60,708 nucleotides of DNA, from assembly GCA_902799185.1 (NCBI GenBank), contig CADBZO010000006.1, positions 1 to 60,708 of the forward strand, read 5' to 3'. The notes beneath the pieces were generated by a model that saw nothing but the letters and a program-made list of their open reading frames with translations, searched no databases and had not been told where the DNA came from. Below, one piece after another: positions 7,063 through 14,929 of this stretch; within the stretch, counting starts at the first letter, position 1; each line of letters starts with the position of its first letter. The position numbers were made by a program, and so were the translations under genes. This DNA is from an uncultured Bacteroidales bacterium (GTDB lineage: Bacteria > Bacteroidota > Bacteroidia > Bacteroidales > Paludibacteraceae).

Positions 7063-9405
7063 TCAGTGTGCTTCCAGCCAGTTCTTGCCTACGCCGCATT
7101 CGGCAATCAGCGGGATAGACAGATGTACGGCGTTCTGCATCTCCCCCACGACGATCTCGCGCACGCGCTCCACTTCGTTCTCCGGCACATTGAAGTTCAG
7201 TTCGTCATGGACCTGCATGATCATCTGCGCTTTGAGTCCTTCGTCCTTGAGCCGGCGGTGGATAGAGACCATCGCCATCTTGATGATGTCCGCAGCGGTG
7301 CCTTGGATAGGGGCATTGACGGCATTGCGCTCGGCAAAAGAACGCACGGTAGCGTTATGCGAGTGTATATCCGGCAGGTATCGTTTGCGCCCGAAGAGCG
7401 TCTCGGCGTAGCCTTTCTGCCGCGCCAGCTCTTTCTGGCTCTCTATATAACTGATTACGCGCGGGAAGGCTGCGAAGTAGTCGTCTATGAGCTGTTTCGC
7501 CTCCGCGCGTGAGCAGTCGAGCTGCTGCGCCAGGCCGAAGGCCGAGATACCGTATATGATACCGAAATTGGCGGTCTTGGCCTGCCGGCGCTGGTCCTTG
7601 GTGACCTGCTCTATCGGCAAGCCGAAGATCTTCGCCGCCGTCGCGGCATGGATATCCTGGCCTGTACGGAAAGCGGCTAACATATGCTCGTCCTGGCTGA
7701 AATGCGCCATGAGCCGCAGCTCTATCTGGCTGTAGTCGGCAGAGAGGAACAGGCATCCGTCGTCTGGTATGACCGCCTCGCGGATGAAACGTCCGCGTTC
7801 GGAACGGACAGGCAGGTTCTGCAGGTTCGGATTGGAACTGCTCAGACGTCCGGTAGCGGTGACCGTCTGGTTGTAGGTGGTGTGGATCTTGCCATCCTCA
7901 CCGATGTAGCCGGGCAGGGCGGATATATAAGTAGAGATGAGTTTGCTCAGGGCCCGGTAATCCAGTATCAGACCTACTATCTCATGCCTGTCTTTGAGCG
8001 CCATGAGCACTTCCTCCGAGGTGGAGTACTGGCCTGTCTTGGATTTCTTGGCTTTGTCGTCCAGCCGGAGTTTGTCGAAGAGCAGTTCGCCGACCTGCCG
8101 GGGGCTGTTGATGTTAAACGGCTCCCCCGCGAGGGCGTATATACGGTTCTCGATGCCTTTGAGTTCGTCACCCAGCGCGGTCTCCGCCTCCCGCAGTTTG
8201 GCCACGTCTATCCGCACGCCTGCCGCCTCCATCTCACGGAGGACAGGCACCAGCGGCAGCTCCACCTCGTTATAGAGGTTCCACAGGTCCGCGTCCGCCT
8301 TGAGGGCGTCCCAGTCCGGTTCCCGGTAGGGGTTGAACGCCACCTCGGGGTTCAGCAGGTACTGGCAGAGGCGGTTCTCGGGGGTGTCGAAAGTATTTAC
8401 CATTTGGTCATTTACCATTTGATCATTTGACTCTTCTTCAGCGGAGGCGAAGAGATCCAATTGGTTGGGGTCAGCGGGTTTGGCTTTCTTTGGAGCGGGT
8501 TTATTATCCGCCAAACTTGGCGGATTCAGGGGAGAAGCTGCCGGTGTGAGTTTGCGGAGGAGGGTGTTGAACTCCAGCTCCCGGTAGAGTGCCGCGAGGG
8601 CTTCGGTGTCGGGCTCTTTGCGGAGCAGTTGCGCCTCGTCCAACGCGATAGGTACATCCGTACGGATGGTAGCGAGGAATTTCGAGAACTTGATCTCCTC
8701 CGTCTGGCTCTCCACTTTCGTACGGAGCGCGCCTTTGAGTTGGTCGGTGTTCGCCAGCAGGTTCTCTATCGAACCGAACTGCTGCAGGAGCGCCACAGCG
8801 GTCTTCTCTCCCACTCCTTTGCAACCGGGGATGTTATCGCTGGCGTCTCCCATGAGTCCCAGCAGGTCTATCACCTGTTCCTTGCGTTGCAGGCCGTATT
8901 TGTCACACACCTCTTTGGGTCCCATCCTTTCGAAGCCTCCGGTGTGACGCGGCCGGTACATGAACACATGGTCGCTCACCAGCTGGCCGTAGTCCTTGTC
9001 GGGGGTAGCCATATAGACCTCGTAGCCCGCTTTCTCGCCCTGCACGGAGAGCGTACCGATGACGTCATCCGCCTCGAAACCGGGCACCTCCAGCACCGGT
9101 ATATTCATCGCCTCCAGGAGTTGCTTGATGACGGGCACGGCTTTGCGTATGTCCTCCGGCGTCTCGGGGCGTTGCGCCTTGTACTGCTCGTACGCCTCGT
9201 GGCGGAAGGTACCGCCCTTGGGGTCAAACGCCACGCCCAGATGCGTGGGGTTGATCTTCCTGACGAGGTCCTCTAACGTCACACAAAAACCGAAGACAGC
9301 GGAGGTGTTCTCCCCTTTACTGTTCATCCGCGGCGAGCGGATAAAAGCGTAGTACGCGCGGAAAATCATTGCGTAAGCATCAATCAAAAGTAATGTCTTC
9401 GACAT
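7063..9405 (-). CDS. polA: DNA polymerase I lacking the 3'-5' exonuclease domain
   Basis: 780 residues, about 150 shorter than usual. The 5'-3' exonuclease (about 1-285) keeps DAYAMIFRAYYAF, GFEADDVIGTL, TPDKDYGQLVSD and GLMGDASDNIPG. The polymerase (about 375-780) keeps motif A SADYSQIELRLMAH, O-helix RRQAKTANFGIIYG and motif C MQVHDELNFNV. Between them is only a low-complexity linker (287-345), rich in Pro and Lys, ending in a translated 15-bp repeat (NDQMVNDQMVN), then NRLCQYLLNPE and the thumb region. No DxE proofreading motif is present. The linker also contains an ATCCGCCAA/TTGGCGGAT palindrome (8506-8525). Role: Okazaki-fragment processing and repair synthesis without its own proofreading. 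It is the last gene of a long collinear block. Confidence 0.95.
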   Translation of the reverse strand: MSKTLLLIDAYAMIFRAYYAFIRSPRMNSKGENTSAVFGFCVTLEDLVRKINPTHLGVAFDPKGGTFRHEAYEQYKAQRPETPEDIRKAVPVIKQLLEAMNIPVLEVPGFEADDVIGTLSVQGEKAGYEVYMATPDKDYGQLVSDHVFMYRPRHTGGFERMGPKEVCDKYGLQRKEQVIDLLGLMGDASDNIPGCKGVGEKTAVALLQQFGSIENLLANTDQLKGALRTKVESQTEEIKFSKFLATIRTDVPIALDEAQLLRKEPDTEALAALYRELEFNTLLRKLTPAASPLNPPSLADNKPAPKKAKPADPNQLDLFASAEEESNDQMVNDQMVNTFDTPENRLCQYLLNPEVAFNPYREPDWDALKADADLWNLYNEVELPLVPVLREMEAAGVRIDVAKLREAETALGDELKGIENRIYALAGEPFNINSPRQVGELLFDKLRLDDKAKKSKTGQYSTSEEVLMALKDRHEIVGLILDYRALSKLISTYISALPGYIGEDGKIHTTYNQTVTATGRLSSSNPNLQNLPVRSERGRFIREAVIPDDGCLFLSADYSQIELRLMAHFSQDEHMLAAFRTGQDIHAATAAKIFGLPIEQVTKDQRRQAKTANFGIIYGISAFGLAQQLDCSRAEAKQLIDDYFAAFPRVISYIESQKELARQKGYAETLFGRKRYLPDIHSHNATVRSFAERNAVNAPIQGTAADIIKMAMVSIHRRLKDEGLKAQMIMQVHDELNFNVPENEVERVREIVVGEMQNAVHLSIPLIAECGVGKNWLEAH

Positions 9406-9461
9406 TCCGTTAAAGTGTTAAAGTGTTAAACCGGTTTCCTTTTCAAGGAAATGTTCAATGG

Positions 9462-10124
9462 TTACCATCGGATTGGCTCCAGGCCGTTTTTAATCAGATA
9501 GTTATTGGCCTGACTGAAATGTCCGCATCCGTCAAAGCCCCTGTACACGGAGAGGGGCGAGGGGTGCGAGGTCTGTAACACGAGGTGTCTTCGTCGGTCG
9601 ATGAACTGGCCTTTGCGCTGGGCGTAGGAGCCCCAGAGCATGAAGACGAGGTGCTCGCGCTCCTTATTGAGCGCCGCTATGGCCGCGTCGGTCAGTTCTT
9701 CCCATCCCTTTCCCTGGTGGCTGCCAGCTTTGTGCGCCTCCACCGTAAGCGTAGCGTTGAGCAGCAGCACCCCCTGCTCCGCCCACCTGCGCAGGTCACC
9801 GCTCTGAGGAATAGGCGTGCCTAAGTCGCGGTGGATCTCCTTGTAGATATTCGCCAGCGAGGGGGGTATCTGCACGCCCTCGGGCACCGAGAAAGAGAGC
9901 CCCATCGCCTGCCCCGGCTCGTGGTACGGGTCCTGGCCGATGATGACCACCTTCACGCGGTCGAAAGGACAGGAGTCGAACGCATTAAAAATAAGGCCCG
10001 CCGGCGGGAAGCACCGGCAGGTCTTGTATTGCTGGCGCACATATTGGGTGAGGAGTTCGAAATAAGGCTTGTCAAACTCCGTCTGCAACACGCGCTGCCA
10101 GGATGGATCTATTCGTACGTTCAT
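9462..10124 (-). CDS. ung: Uracil-DNA glycosylase, family 1
   Basis: 220 residues. The water-activating loop IIGQDPYHEPGQAMGLSF (Asp 65, His 68), the LLLNATLTVEAHKAGSHQGKGWE region and the minor-groove loop HPSPLSVYRGF are all intact. It removes uracil from DNA in the cytosol at the first step of base excision repair. It lies 56 nt upstream of polA, a functionally sensible pairing because PolA fills the repair gap. Full length for the family. Confidence 0.97.
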   Translation of the reverse strand: MNVRIDPSWQRVLQTEFDKPYFELLTQYVRQQYKTCRCFPPAGLIFNAFDSCPFDRVKVVIIGQDPYHEPGQAMGLSFSVPEGVQIPPSLANIYKEIHRDLGTPIPQSGDLRRWAEQGVLLLNATLTVEAHKAGSHQGKGWEELTDAAIAALNKEREHLVFMLWGSYAQRKGQFIDRRRHLVLQTSHPSPLSVYRGFDGCGHFSQANNYLIKNGLEPIRW

Positions 10125-10135
10125 CAGTTAATGTA

Positions 10136-10196
10136 CAAAGGGACAAAGTACAATGTACAATGTACAAATGTACAAAGGGACAATGTACAATGTACA
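10136..10196 (+). repeat. Heptamer array of ACAATGT/ACAAAGG units
   Basis: The queA-ung junction consists almost wholly of units such as ACAAAGG, ACAATGT and ACAAATGT at 7-8 bp spacing. One stretch reads CAAATGTA and so resembles a minus-strand -7 box, but no partner -33 lies 20 nt away. Confidence 0.8.
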
Positions 10197-10208
10197 AAAT
10201 ATAAAGTA

Positions 10209-11312
10209 TTAATCGACAATCAGCATGGCGTCTCCGTAATCGCCGAATCGGTAGCCTTCCTTGACGGCCTCTTCGTAGGCGTGCATCGTCTCGTCATAGC
10301 CGGCGAAAGCAGCTACCATGAGCAGCTGGCTCGACATCGGCATATAGAGATTGACGAAGAAGCTGTTGGCTACCGTGAAGGTATAGGGCGGATAGATGAA
10401 CTTGTTGGTCCATCCGTCGTAGGCCTTGAGTTGTCCGTTGGTGCCGGCGATGGTCTCCATGGCCCGCATCACTTCGGTACCCACCGCACAGACACGGTGC
10501 ATCTGCTCATGGGCTTTGTTCACCGCCTGCGCCATCGCTTCAGGCATGATAATCTGCTCCGACTCCATCTTGTTCTTCGTCAGGTCCTCCACGTCAATCT
10601 CCTTGAAGATACCCAGCGACACATGGCTGGTCATGAAGGTCGTCTCGATACCGCGTATCTCCATGCGTTTGAGGAGCTGTTTGGAGAAATGCAGCCCCGA
10701 TGCCGGAGCCGCCACGGCGCCTATCTTGTCGGCGAAGATCGTCTGGTAGCGTTCTATATCCAATTCGCGCACCGGCTGGTCATGGTAGATCTCCTCATAC
10801 CTCGCCTGGGTCCGGGCATCCATCGGACGACGGATATATTTGGGCAGCGGGGCGCTACCCAGCGCATAGAGGCGGGGCACGAACTCCTCGTTGTCGTAAT
10901 CCGTGAGGAAACGGAAGGTACGTCCGCGGCTGGTGGTGTTGTCTATCACCTCGGCTACGATAGAGGTGTCCTCGTCAAAGGTCAGTTTGTTACCGATACG
11001 TATCTTACGCGCCGGGTCGACGAGCACGTCCCAGTAACGCGAGCGGTGGTTCAGCTCGCGCAGGAGGAAGACCTCGATGAGTGCGTTCGTCTTCTCCTTG
11101 TGCGCCCACAGGCGCGCCGGGAAGACCTTGGTGTCATTGAGTACAAAGAGGTCGCCCTCGTCGAAATACTGTACCATGTCGGTGACCATCTTATGCTCCA
11201 CCTCGCCCGTCTTGCGGTGCAGCACCAGCAGACGCGAGTCATCGCGGTAAGGCGCAGGGAATTGCGCAATCAGTTCTTCAGGCAGTTTAAACTTAAACTG
11301 GCTGAGTTTCAT
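10209..11312 (-). CDS. queA: S-adenosylmethionine:tRNA ribosyltransferase-isomerase
   Basis: 367 residues from MKLSQFKFKLPEELIAQFP (11312); two codons upstream look spurious. LFVLNDTKVFPARLW, AAPASGLHFS and TMTSHVSLGIF-like strands identify QueA. It transfers and isomerises the ribosyl group of SAM onto preQ1 at tRNA position 34, making epoxyqueuosine. It sits between truB and ung in a run of tRNA and DNA maintenance genes. Confidence 0.95.
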   Translation of the reverse strand: MKLSQFKFKLPEELIAQFPAPYRDDSRLLVLHRKTGEVEHKMVTDMVQYFDEGDLFVLNDTKVFPARLWAHKEKTNALIEVFLLRELNHRSRYWDVLVDPARKIRIGNKLTFDEDTSIVAEVIDNTTSRGRTFRFLTDYDNEEFVPRLYALGSAPLPKYIRRPMDARTQARYEEIYHDQPVRELDIERYQTIFADKIGAVAAPASGLHFSKQLLKRMEIRGIETTFMTSHVSLGIFKEIDVEDLTKNKMESEQIIMPEAMAQAVNKAHEQMHRVCAVGTEVMRAMETIAGTNGQLKAYDGWTNKFIYPPYTFTVANSFFVNLYMPMSSQLLMVAAFAGYDETMHAYEEAVKEGYRFGDYGDAMLIVD

Positions 11313-11334
11313 ATCATTGGATTTATACATATTC

Positions 11335-12057
11335 TTATTTCTCGTTGTTCAAACGACTCTTCGGTTCGTTTTTGTTGAGTTCCTCTAAAAAGCCGTCAAT
11401 CGTCATGCAGTCCTCCACCCTTGTGTCTCCTATGCGCGTACGGCGCAGGGCGATGAGGTGTGCGCCGGAGTTCAGCCGTTCGCCGATGTCGCGCGCCAAC
11501 GCACGGATATACGTTCCTTTGGAGCATACCACGCGGATGGTCAGTTGCATTTTCTCCTCTTCGAAAGCCAGCACTTCTATCTCGTCTATCTTGAGCAGCT
11601 TGGCTTTGAGCTCCGCCGTCTCGCCTTTGCGTGCCAGTTCATAGGCACGTTTGCCGTTGATCTGCACGGCGGAGAACATAGGCGGCACCTGCCACTGCTC
11701 GCCCAGGAACTGCGGTATCGTCTCATCTATCAGGGCACGGGTGATATGCTCCGTAGGGTACGTGGCATCCACCTCTTTCTCCAGGTCATAGGAGGGCGTC
11801 GTGGCGCCTAACTGCAACGTAGCCACATACTCCTTCACGTCGTATTGGAGCTTGTCTATCAGCTTCGTCTTCTTCCCCGTACAGATGATCACCACGCCGG
11901 TAGCGAGAGGGTCCAGCGTGCCGGTATGGCCTACCTTCAGCTTCTTCCTGCCTAACTTACGGCAGAGGTTATACCGCACTTTCGCCACCAGGTCAAACGA
12001 CGTCCAGTGGAGCGGCTTGTCGAAAGCCAGCACTTCTCCTTCTTCAAAATCCCACAT
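11335..12057 (-). CDS. truB: tRNA pseudouridine-55 synthase
   Basis: 240 residues. The catalytic motif KVGHTGTLDPLATGVV carries the Asp nucleophile. FDKPLHWTSFDLV, QVPPMFSAVQINGKRAYELAR and CSKGTYIRALARDIG are further TruB landmarks. The C-terminal PUA-like tail is short, ending soon after TRIGDTRVEDCMTIDGF, as in other Bacteroidota. Its start lies 1 nt past the uppP stop, so translation is probably coupled. Confidence 0.96.
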   Translation of the reverse strand: MWDFEEGEVLAFDKPLHWTSFDLVAKVRYNLCRKLGRKKLKVGHTGTLDPLATGVVIICTGKKTKLIDKLQYDVKEYVATLQLGATTPSYDLEKEVDATYPTEHITRALIDETIPQFLGEQWQVPPMFSAVQINGKRAYELARKGETAELKAKLLKIDEIEVLAFEEEKMQLTIRVVCSKGTYIRALARDIGERLNSGAHLIALRRTRIGDTRVEDCMTIDGFLEELNKNEPKSRLNNEK

Positions 12058-12058
12058 A

Positions 12059-12865
12059 TCAGCAGAGGGTGACGAGGATAGCCGTGATACCTACTATGGT
12101 GCAGTAGAGCGCGAACCATACCAGGCGCTGGCGGCGGACGATTTCAATCATGAACCGGCAGGCGAAACAGCCGGTGACGAACGCGGCTACGAGTCCCACC
12201 AAGGCAGGCACCAGCCCTAACTCGCTGGTCATCTCGCCTTGCAGCAGTTTGATACCGTCCAGAAGCGCCTCTCCCAGTATCGGCACCAAGACCATCAGGA
12301 ACGAGAACTGCGCCACGCTCTCTTTCTTCACGCCGCAGAGCAGGCCCGTAGCAATGGTAGAGCCCGAACGGCTCAAGCCCGGCAGCACCGCGCAAGCCTG
12401 CGCTATACCGATGATGAGGGCGTCTTTGTACCCCACCTCATGGCCGGCACCCTGACGTCTCTTCTGCAACCACTCGCTCAACGCCAGCAGCAGCGCGGTC
12501 ACCAGCAGGCAGATTCCCACCAGCAGCAGCCCGTTGCCGAAGAACGCTTCCACCTCGTCCTTGAAGAACATTCCGACGATGAACACCGGGATCATCGACA
12601 CCACGATCTTCGCCACATAGTCCTTCTCACTGTTCCATTTCAGCGTGGTGAACGTCCCTGCAAAGAGCTGCGCCACCTCGCGCCACAACACCACCAGCGT
12701 GGAGAGCACCGTAGCGGTGTGTACCACGATAGCGAACGTCAGGTTATCCTCCCCCGACGTGCCTAATAACGCCTGGCCTATCTCCAGATGGCCGGACGAC
12801 GACACCGGCAGGAACTCCGTCAAGCCCTGCACAATGCCTAAAATCAATGCCTCCAGCCAACTCAT
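12059..12865 (-). CDS. uppP: Undecaprenyl-diphosphate phosphatase (UppP/BacA family)
   Basis: 268 residues with about eight membrane segments. [15 protein letters not shown] and [23 protein letters not shown] are the two conserved catalytic stretches of UppP/BacA. It recycles undecaprenyl pyrophosphate to the monophosphate for wall and O-antigen synthesis. The start overlaps the DUF3098 stop as ATGA. The order ftsX-DUF3098-uppP-truB-queA is a conserved arrangement in Bacteroidota as I recall. Confidence 0.95.
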   Translation of the reverse strand: MSWLEALILGIVQGLTEFLPVSSSGHLEIGQALLGTSGEDNLTFAIVVHTATVLSTLVVLWREVAQLFAGTFTTLKWNSEKDYVAKIVVSMIPVFIVGMFFKDEVEAFFGNGLLLVGICLLVTALLLALSEWLQKRRQGAGHEVGYKDALIIGIAQACAVLPGLSRSGSTIATGLLCGVKKESVAQFSFLMVLVPILGEALLDGIKLLQGEMTSELGLVPALVGLVAAFVTGCFACRFMIEIVRRQRLVWFALYCTIVGITAILVTLC

Positions 12866-13077
12866 TTCTTCTTAGCGCGGAAAAGGATTGCAAAAATCAT
12901 AAACACAAAGCCGAAGAGCGAGACCATCGGTCCCACCGTAATACGGCGGAAAGAGAAGATCTCCGGGTTATACACCTCTCCGGACGGCGCTCCCACCATC
13001 AGCACAAAGCCGATGACGATGATGACGAACGCCACGGCAATCAGTATCAAATTCAGTTTCGGTAATGTCTGTTTCAT
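12862..13077 (-). CDS. DUF3098 small membrane protein
   Basis: 71 residues from [10 protein letters not shown] (13077). Two membrane segments flank the conserved stretch [20 protein letters not shown]. The family is of unknown function and is typically located between ftsX and uppP, which suggests a link to envelope growth. The start codon directly abuts a heptamer array (13078-13105); the alternative Met three codons upstream lies inside that array and is disfavoured. Confidence 0.85.
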   Translation of the reverse strand: MKQTLPKLNLILIAVAFVIIVIGFVLMVGAPSGEVYNPEIFSFRRITVGPMVSLFGFVFMIFAILFRAKKK

Positions 13078-13105
13078 AACTATCAACTATCAACTGTCAA
13101 CTATC
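13078..13105 (+). repeat. (AACTATC)4 heptamer array filling the ftsX-DUF3098 junction
   Basis: Four 7-bp units, AACTATC three times and AACTGTC once, run from the DUF3098 start codon to the last codon of ftsX with no spare bases. Confidence 0.88.
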
Positions 13106-13964
13106 ATATCTCGTACAACGAGTTATTATCCATGCGGATGTACCGTCCGGTAGCGATGAGCGAGGCGAAAAGGGTGATCAGGATACCGCTTCCCAGCACC
13201 ACGCCGGCCACCATCGCTATGTTCTGCCACGTGAGCGGGAAGAGTAGCAGCCCCATCTCATACTCCACGTAATAGACCATACCACCCAGTACCGCCAGCG
13301 CCGCCAATCCGGCGATGAAGCCCATCAGCACGTTCCGCAACACGAACGGTCTGCGGGTCACCCACGAGGTGGCGCCCACCAGCGTCATCGTGTTGATGAG
13401 GAAGCGTTTGGCGTATATCTGCAGGCGGATAGTATTGACTATCAGCACCATCGACACCAGCAGCAGCGTCAGCGCCACCCCTGCCAGGATCAGCGAGAAG
13501 TCATGTACGTTGCTGTTCATCAGATCCGCAAGGTCCCGCGGATAGAGCACCTCCGACACGTACGGCAGCGACTCCAGCTGCGCGGCTATCACCGCCAGAC
13601 TGTCGGGGTTGCTGTACAGGTCCGTGGGGTGGATCTCATAACTGGCTGACAGGGGGTTGTAGCCCAGAAACGCCGTGGGATCCTCGCCTAACGAAGTGAT
13701 ATGCTCCTGCAAGGCTTCCTCCCGGGACACATAGCGATAGCGGCTATAGCCGGCGCTGGCATCCAGCATCCGCTCCAGACGGGCGCACTGCGTGCTATCC
13801 GCCTCCGCGGTCAGCACCGCCGTGATGGTCATGTTCTCGCGCATACGCGTAAGAAGCGCTCCTGCAGACAGCAGGAGCACACATTCCAAGCCGATCAGAC
13901 ACAGCACCAACGCCACGCTGACGGCGGAAATGAAATAGGAATTTCTGAACCGATGCTTACGCAT
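13104..13964 (-). CDS. ftsX: Cell division ABC-type permease FtsX
   Basis: 286 residues from MRKHRFRNSYFIS (13964). One membrane segment, a periplasmic domain of about 110 residues (MTITAVLTAEADS to LYPRDLADLMN) and three more membrane segments give the FtsX topology. With FtsE it relays division signals to peptidoglycan hydrolases; no ftsE is in the window. The start overlaps the gldN stop by one base (TAATG), tying division and T9SS genes into one transcript. Confidence 0.92.
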   Translation of the reverse strand: MRKHRFRNSYFISAVSVALVLCLIGLECVLLLSAGALLTRMRENMTITAVLTAEADSTQCARLERMLDASAGYSRYRYVSREEALQEHITSLGEDPTAFLGYNPLSASYEIHPTDLYSNPDSLAVIAAQLESLPYVSEVLYPRDLADLMNSNVHDFSLILAGVALTLLLVSMVLIVNTIRLQIYAKRFLINTMTLVGATSWVTRRPFVLRNVLMGFIAGLAALAVLGGMVYYVEYEMGLLLFPLTWQNIAMVAGVVLGSGILITLFASLIATGRYIRMDNNSLYEI

Positions 13965-14917
13965 TAATACTCCCAAAGATCTTGCTCGAAGTTAAGTATC
14001 TCAGTAGCGATACGCTCCTGCTCTTTCTTGATCCCCTCCAAGTCATTGAACTTGTAGTCCGGGATCCAGCGGTTGTACATGTTACCCTCGCCTACGATAT
14101 AAGAGGTGAACAGACGTTTCTGGAAGAACTCGTCATAGGTCACGCGCTTGGTCTCGTTGCGGTTCGGGATAGCGTACTGCATAGCCAGATACGGACGCAG
14201 TTTGTCGAACGGAATCCAACATACAATCGACTCGCGCAATGCATCCATTACTTTTGTACTATCCGTTGTAGTGATTTTATCTGGGTGCAACGGGGCAATA
14301 GCCATGATTTTGGTATGCAGACGGGAGGTGTGTTTGTCGAAGAATACAATCTCCTGTACCAGATATTTCAGCTGGTTGCGCACCACTTTTGCAAAAGATG
14401 CATTCTGCGGCGACATGACATCATTAATACTATCATAATTAATCAGCATCGCGCGAGAAATCATAATATCATCATCTTCTTCAGAGCCTTCCAAACGGTC
14501 TTGAGCTGTTTGGATTCGGAATACATCCTTTGGTATCTGAACCTTTGTAAAAGGAGGTTGCTTGAAATCGGGCTTGATATTATTCACACCCGCAGGATAT
14601 ACTTCTAAACCATCTATTACAGCATCTCTGATTACCAAGAACAAGTTACGGTAATCAGCATCGTCAGCGCGCGTAGGGAAATAGAGCTGGTAGTTCTGTT
14701 TATACCGCATATCGATAATACGATATACGAAACGCGACCAGATTACATCGTCGGCGCGATGAAACACATTGACTATGGTATCATGCGTTTGGGAAAATTC
14801 CTCCGTCTGGATGCGCGCTGTTCCCAACTCATCGAAGAATGAGTTAACCTGATGCTGCGCTTGAGCCGTTGCCACGCCCAATAGCAGACATGCTACAATA
14901 CTTAATTTCTTTATCAT
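13964..14917 (-). CDS. gldN: Type 9 secretion / gliding protein GldN (PorN)
   Basis: 317 residues with a signal peptide ending AQAQ. DDVIWSRFVYRIIDMRYKQNYQLYFPT and the C-terminal YDEFFQKRLFTSYIVGEGNMYNRWIPDY identify GldN/PorN. In the T9SS it forms the periplasmic ring with GldK/PorK at the outer membrane. It is the last of the gldKLMN set; 12 nt separate it from gldM. Confidence 0.95.
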   Translation of the reverse strand: MIKKLSIVACLLLGVATAQAQHQVNSFFDELGTARIQTEEFSQTHDTIVNVFHRADDVIWSRFVYRIIDMRYKQNYQLYFPTRADDADYRNLFLVIRDAVIDGLEVYPAGVNNIKPDFKQPPFTKVQIPKDVFRIQTAQDRLEGSEEDDDIMISRAMLINYDSINDVMSPQNASFAKVVRNQLKYLVQEIVFFDKHTSRLHTKIMAIAPLHPDKITTTDSTKVMDALRESIVCWIPFDKLRPYLAMQYAIPNRNETKRVTYDEFFQKRLFTSYIVGEGNMYNRWIPDYKFNDLEGIKKEQERIATEILNFEQDLWEY

Positions 14918-14929
14918 ATTCGTAATAAA

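Noticed and set aside
10160-10196. Promoter inside the queA-ung heptamer array
   Set aside because: A CAAATGTA unit matches the -7 form, but there is no -33 box at 20 nt; expected by chance in such repeats.
9831-11378. Long open frame on the plus strand opposite queA
   Set aside because: It lies antisense to clear queA and ung coding sequence, has no homology or sensible composition, and is a codon-bias shadow.
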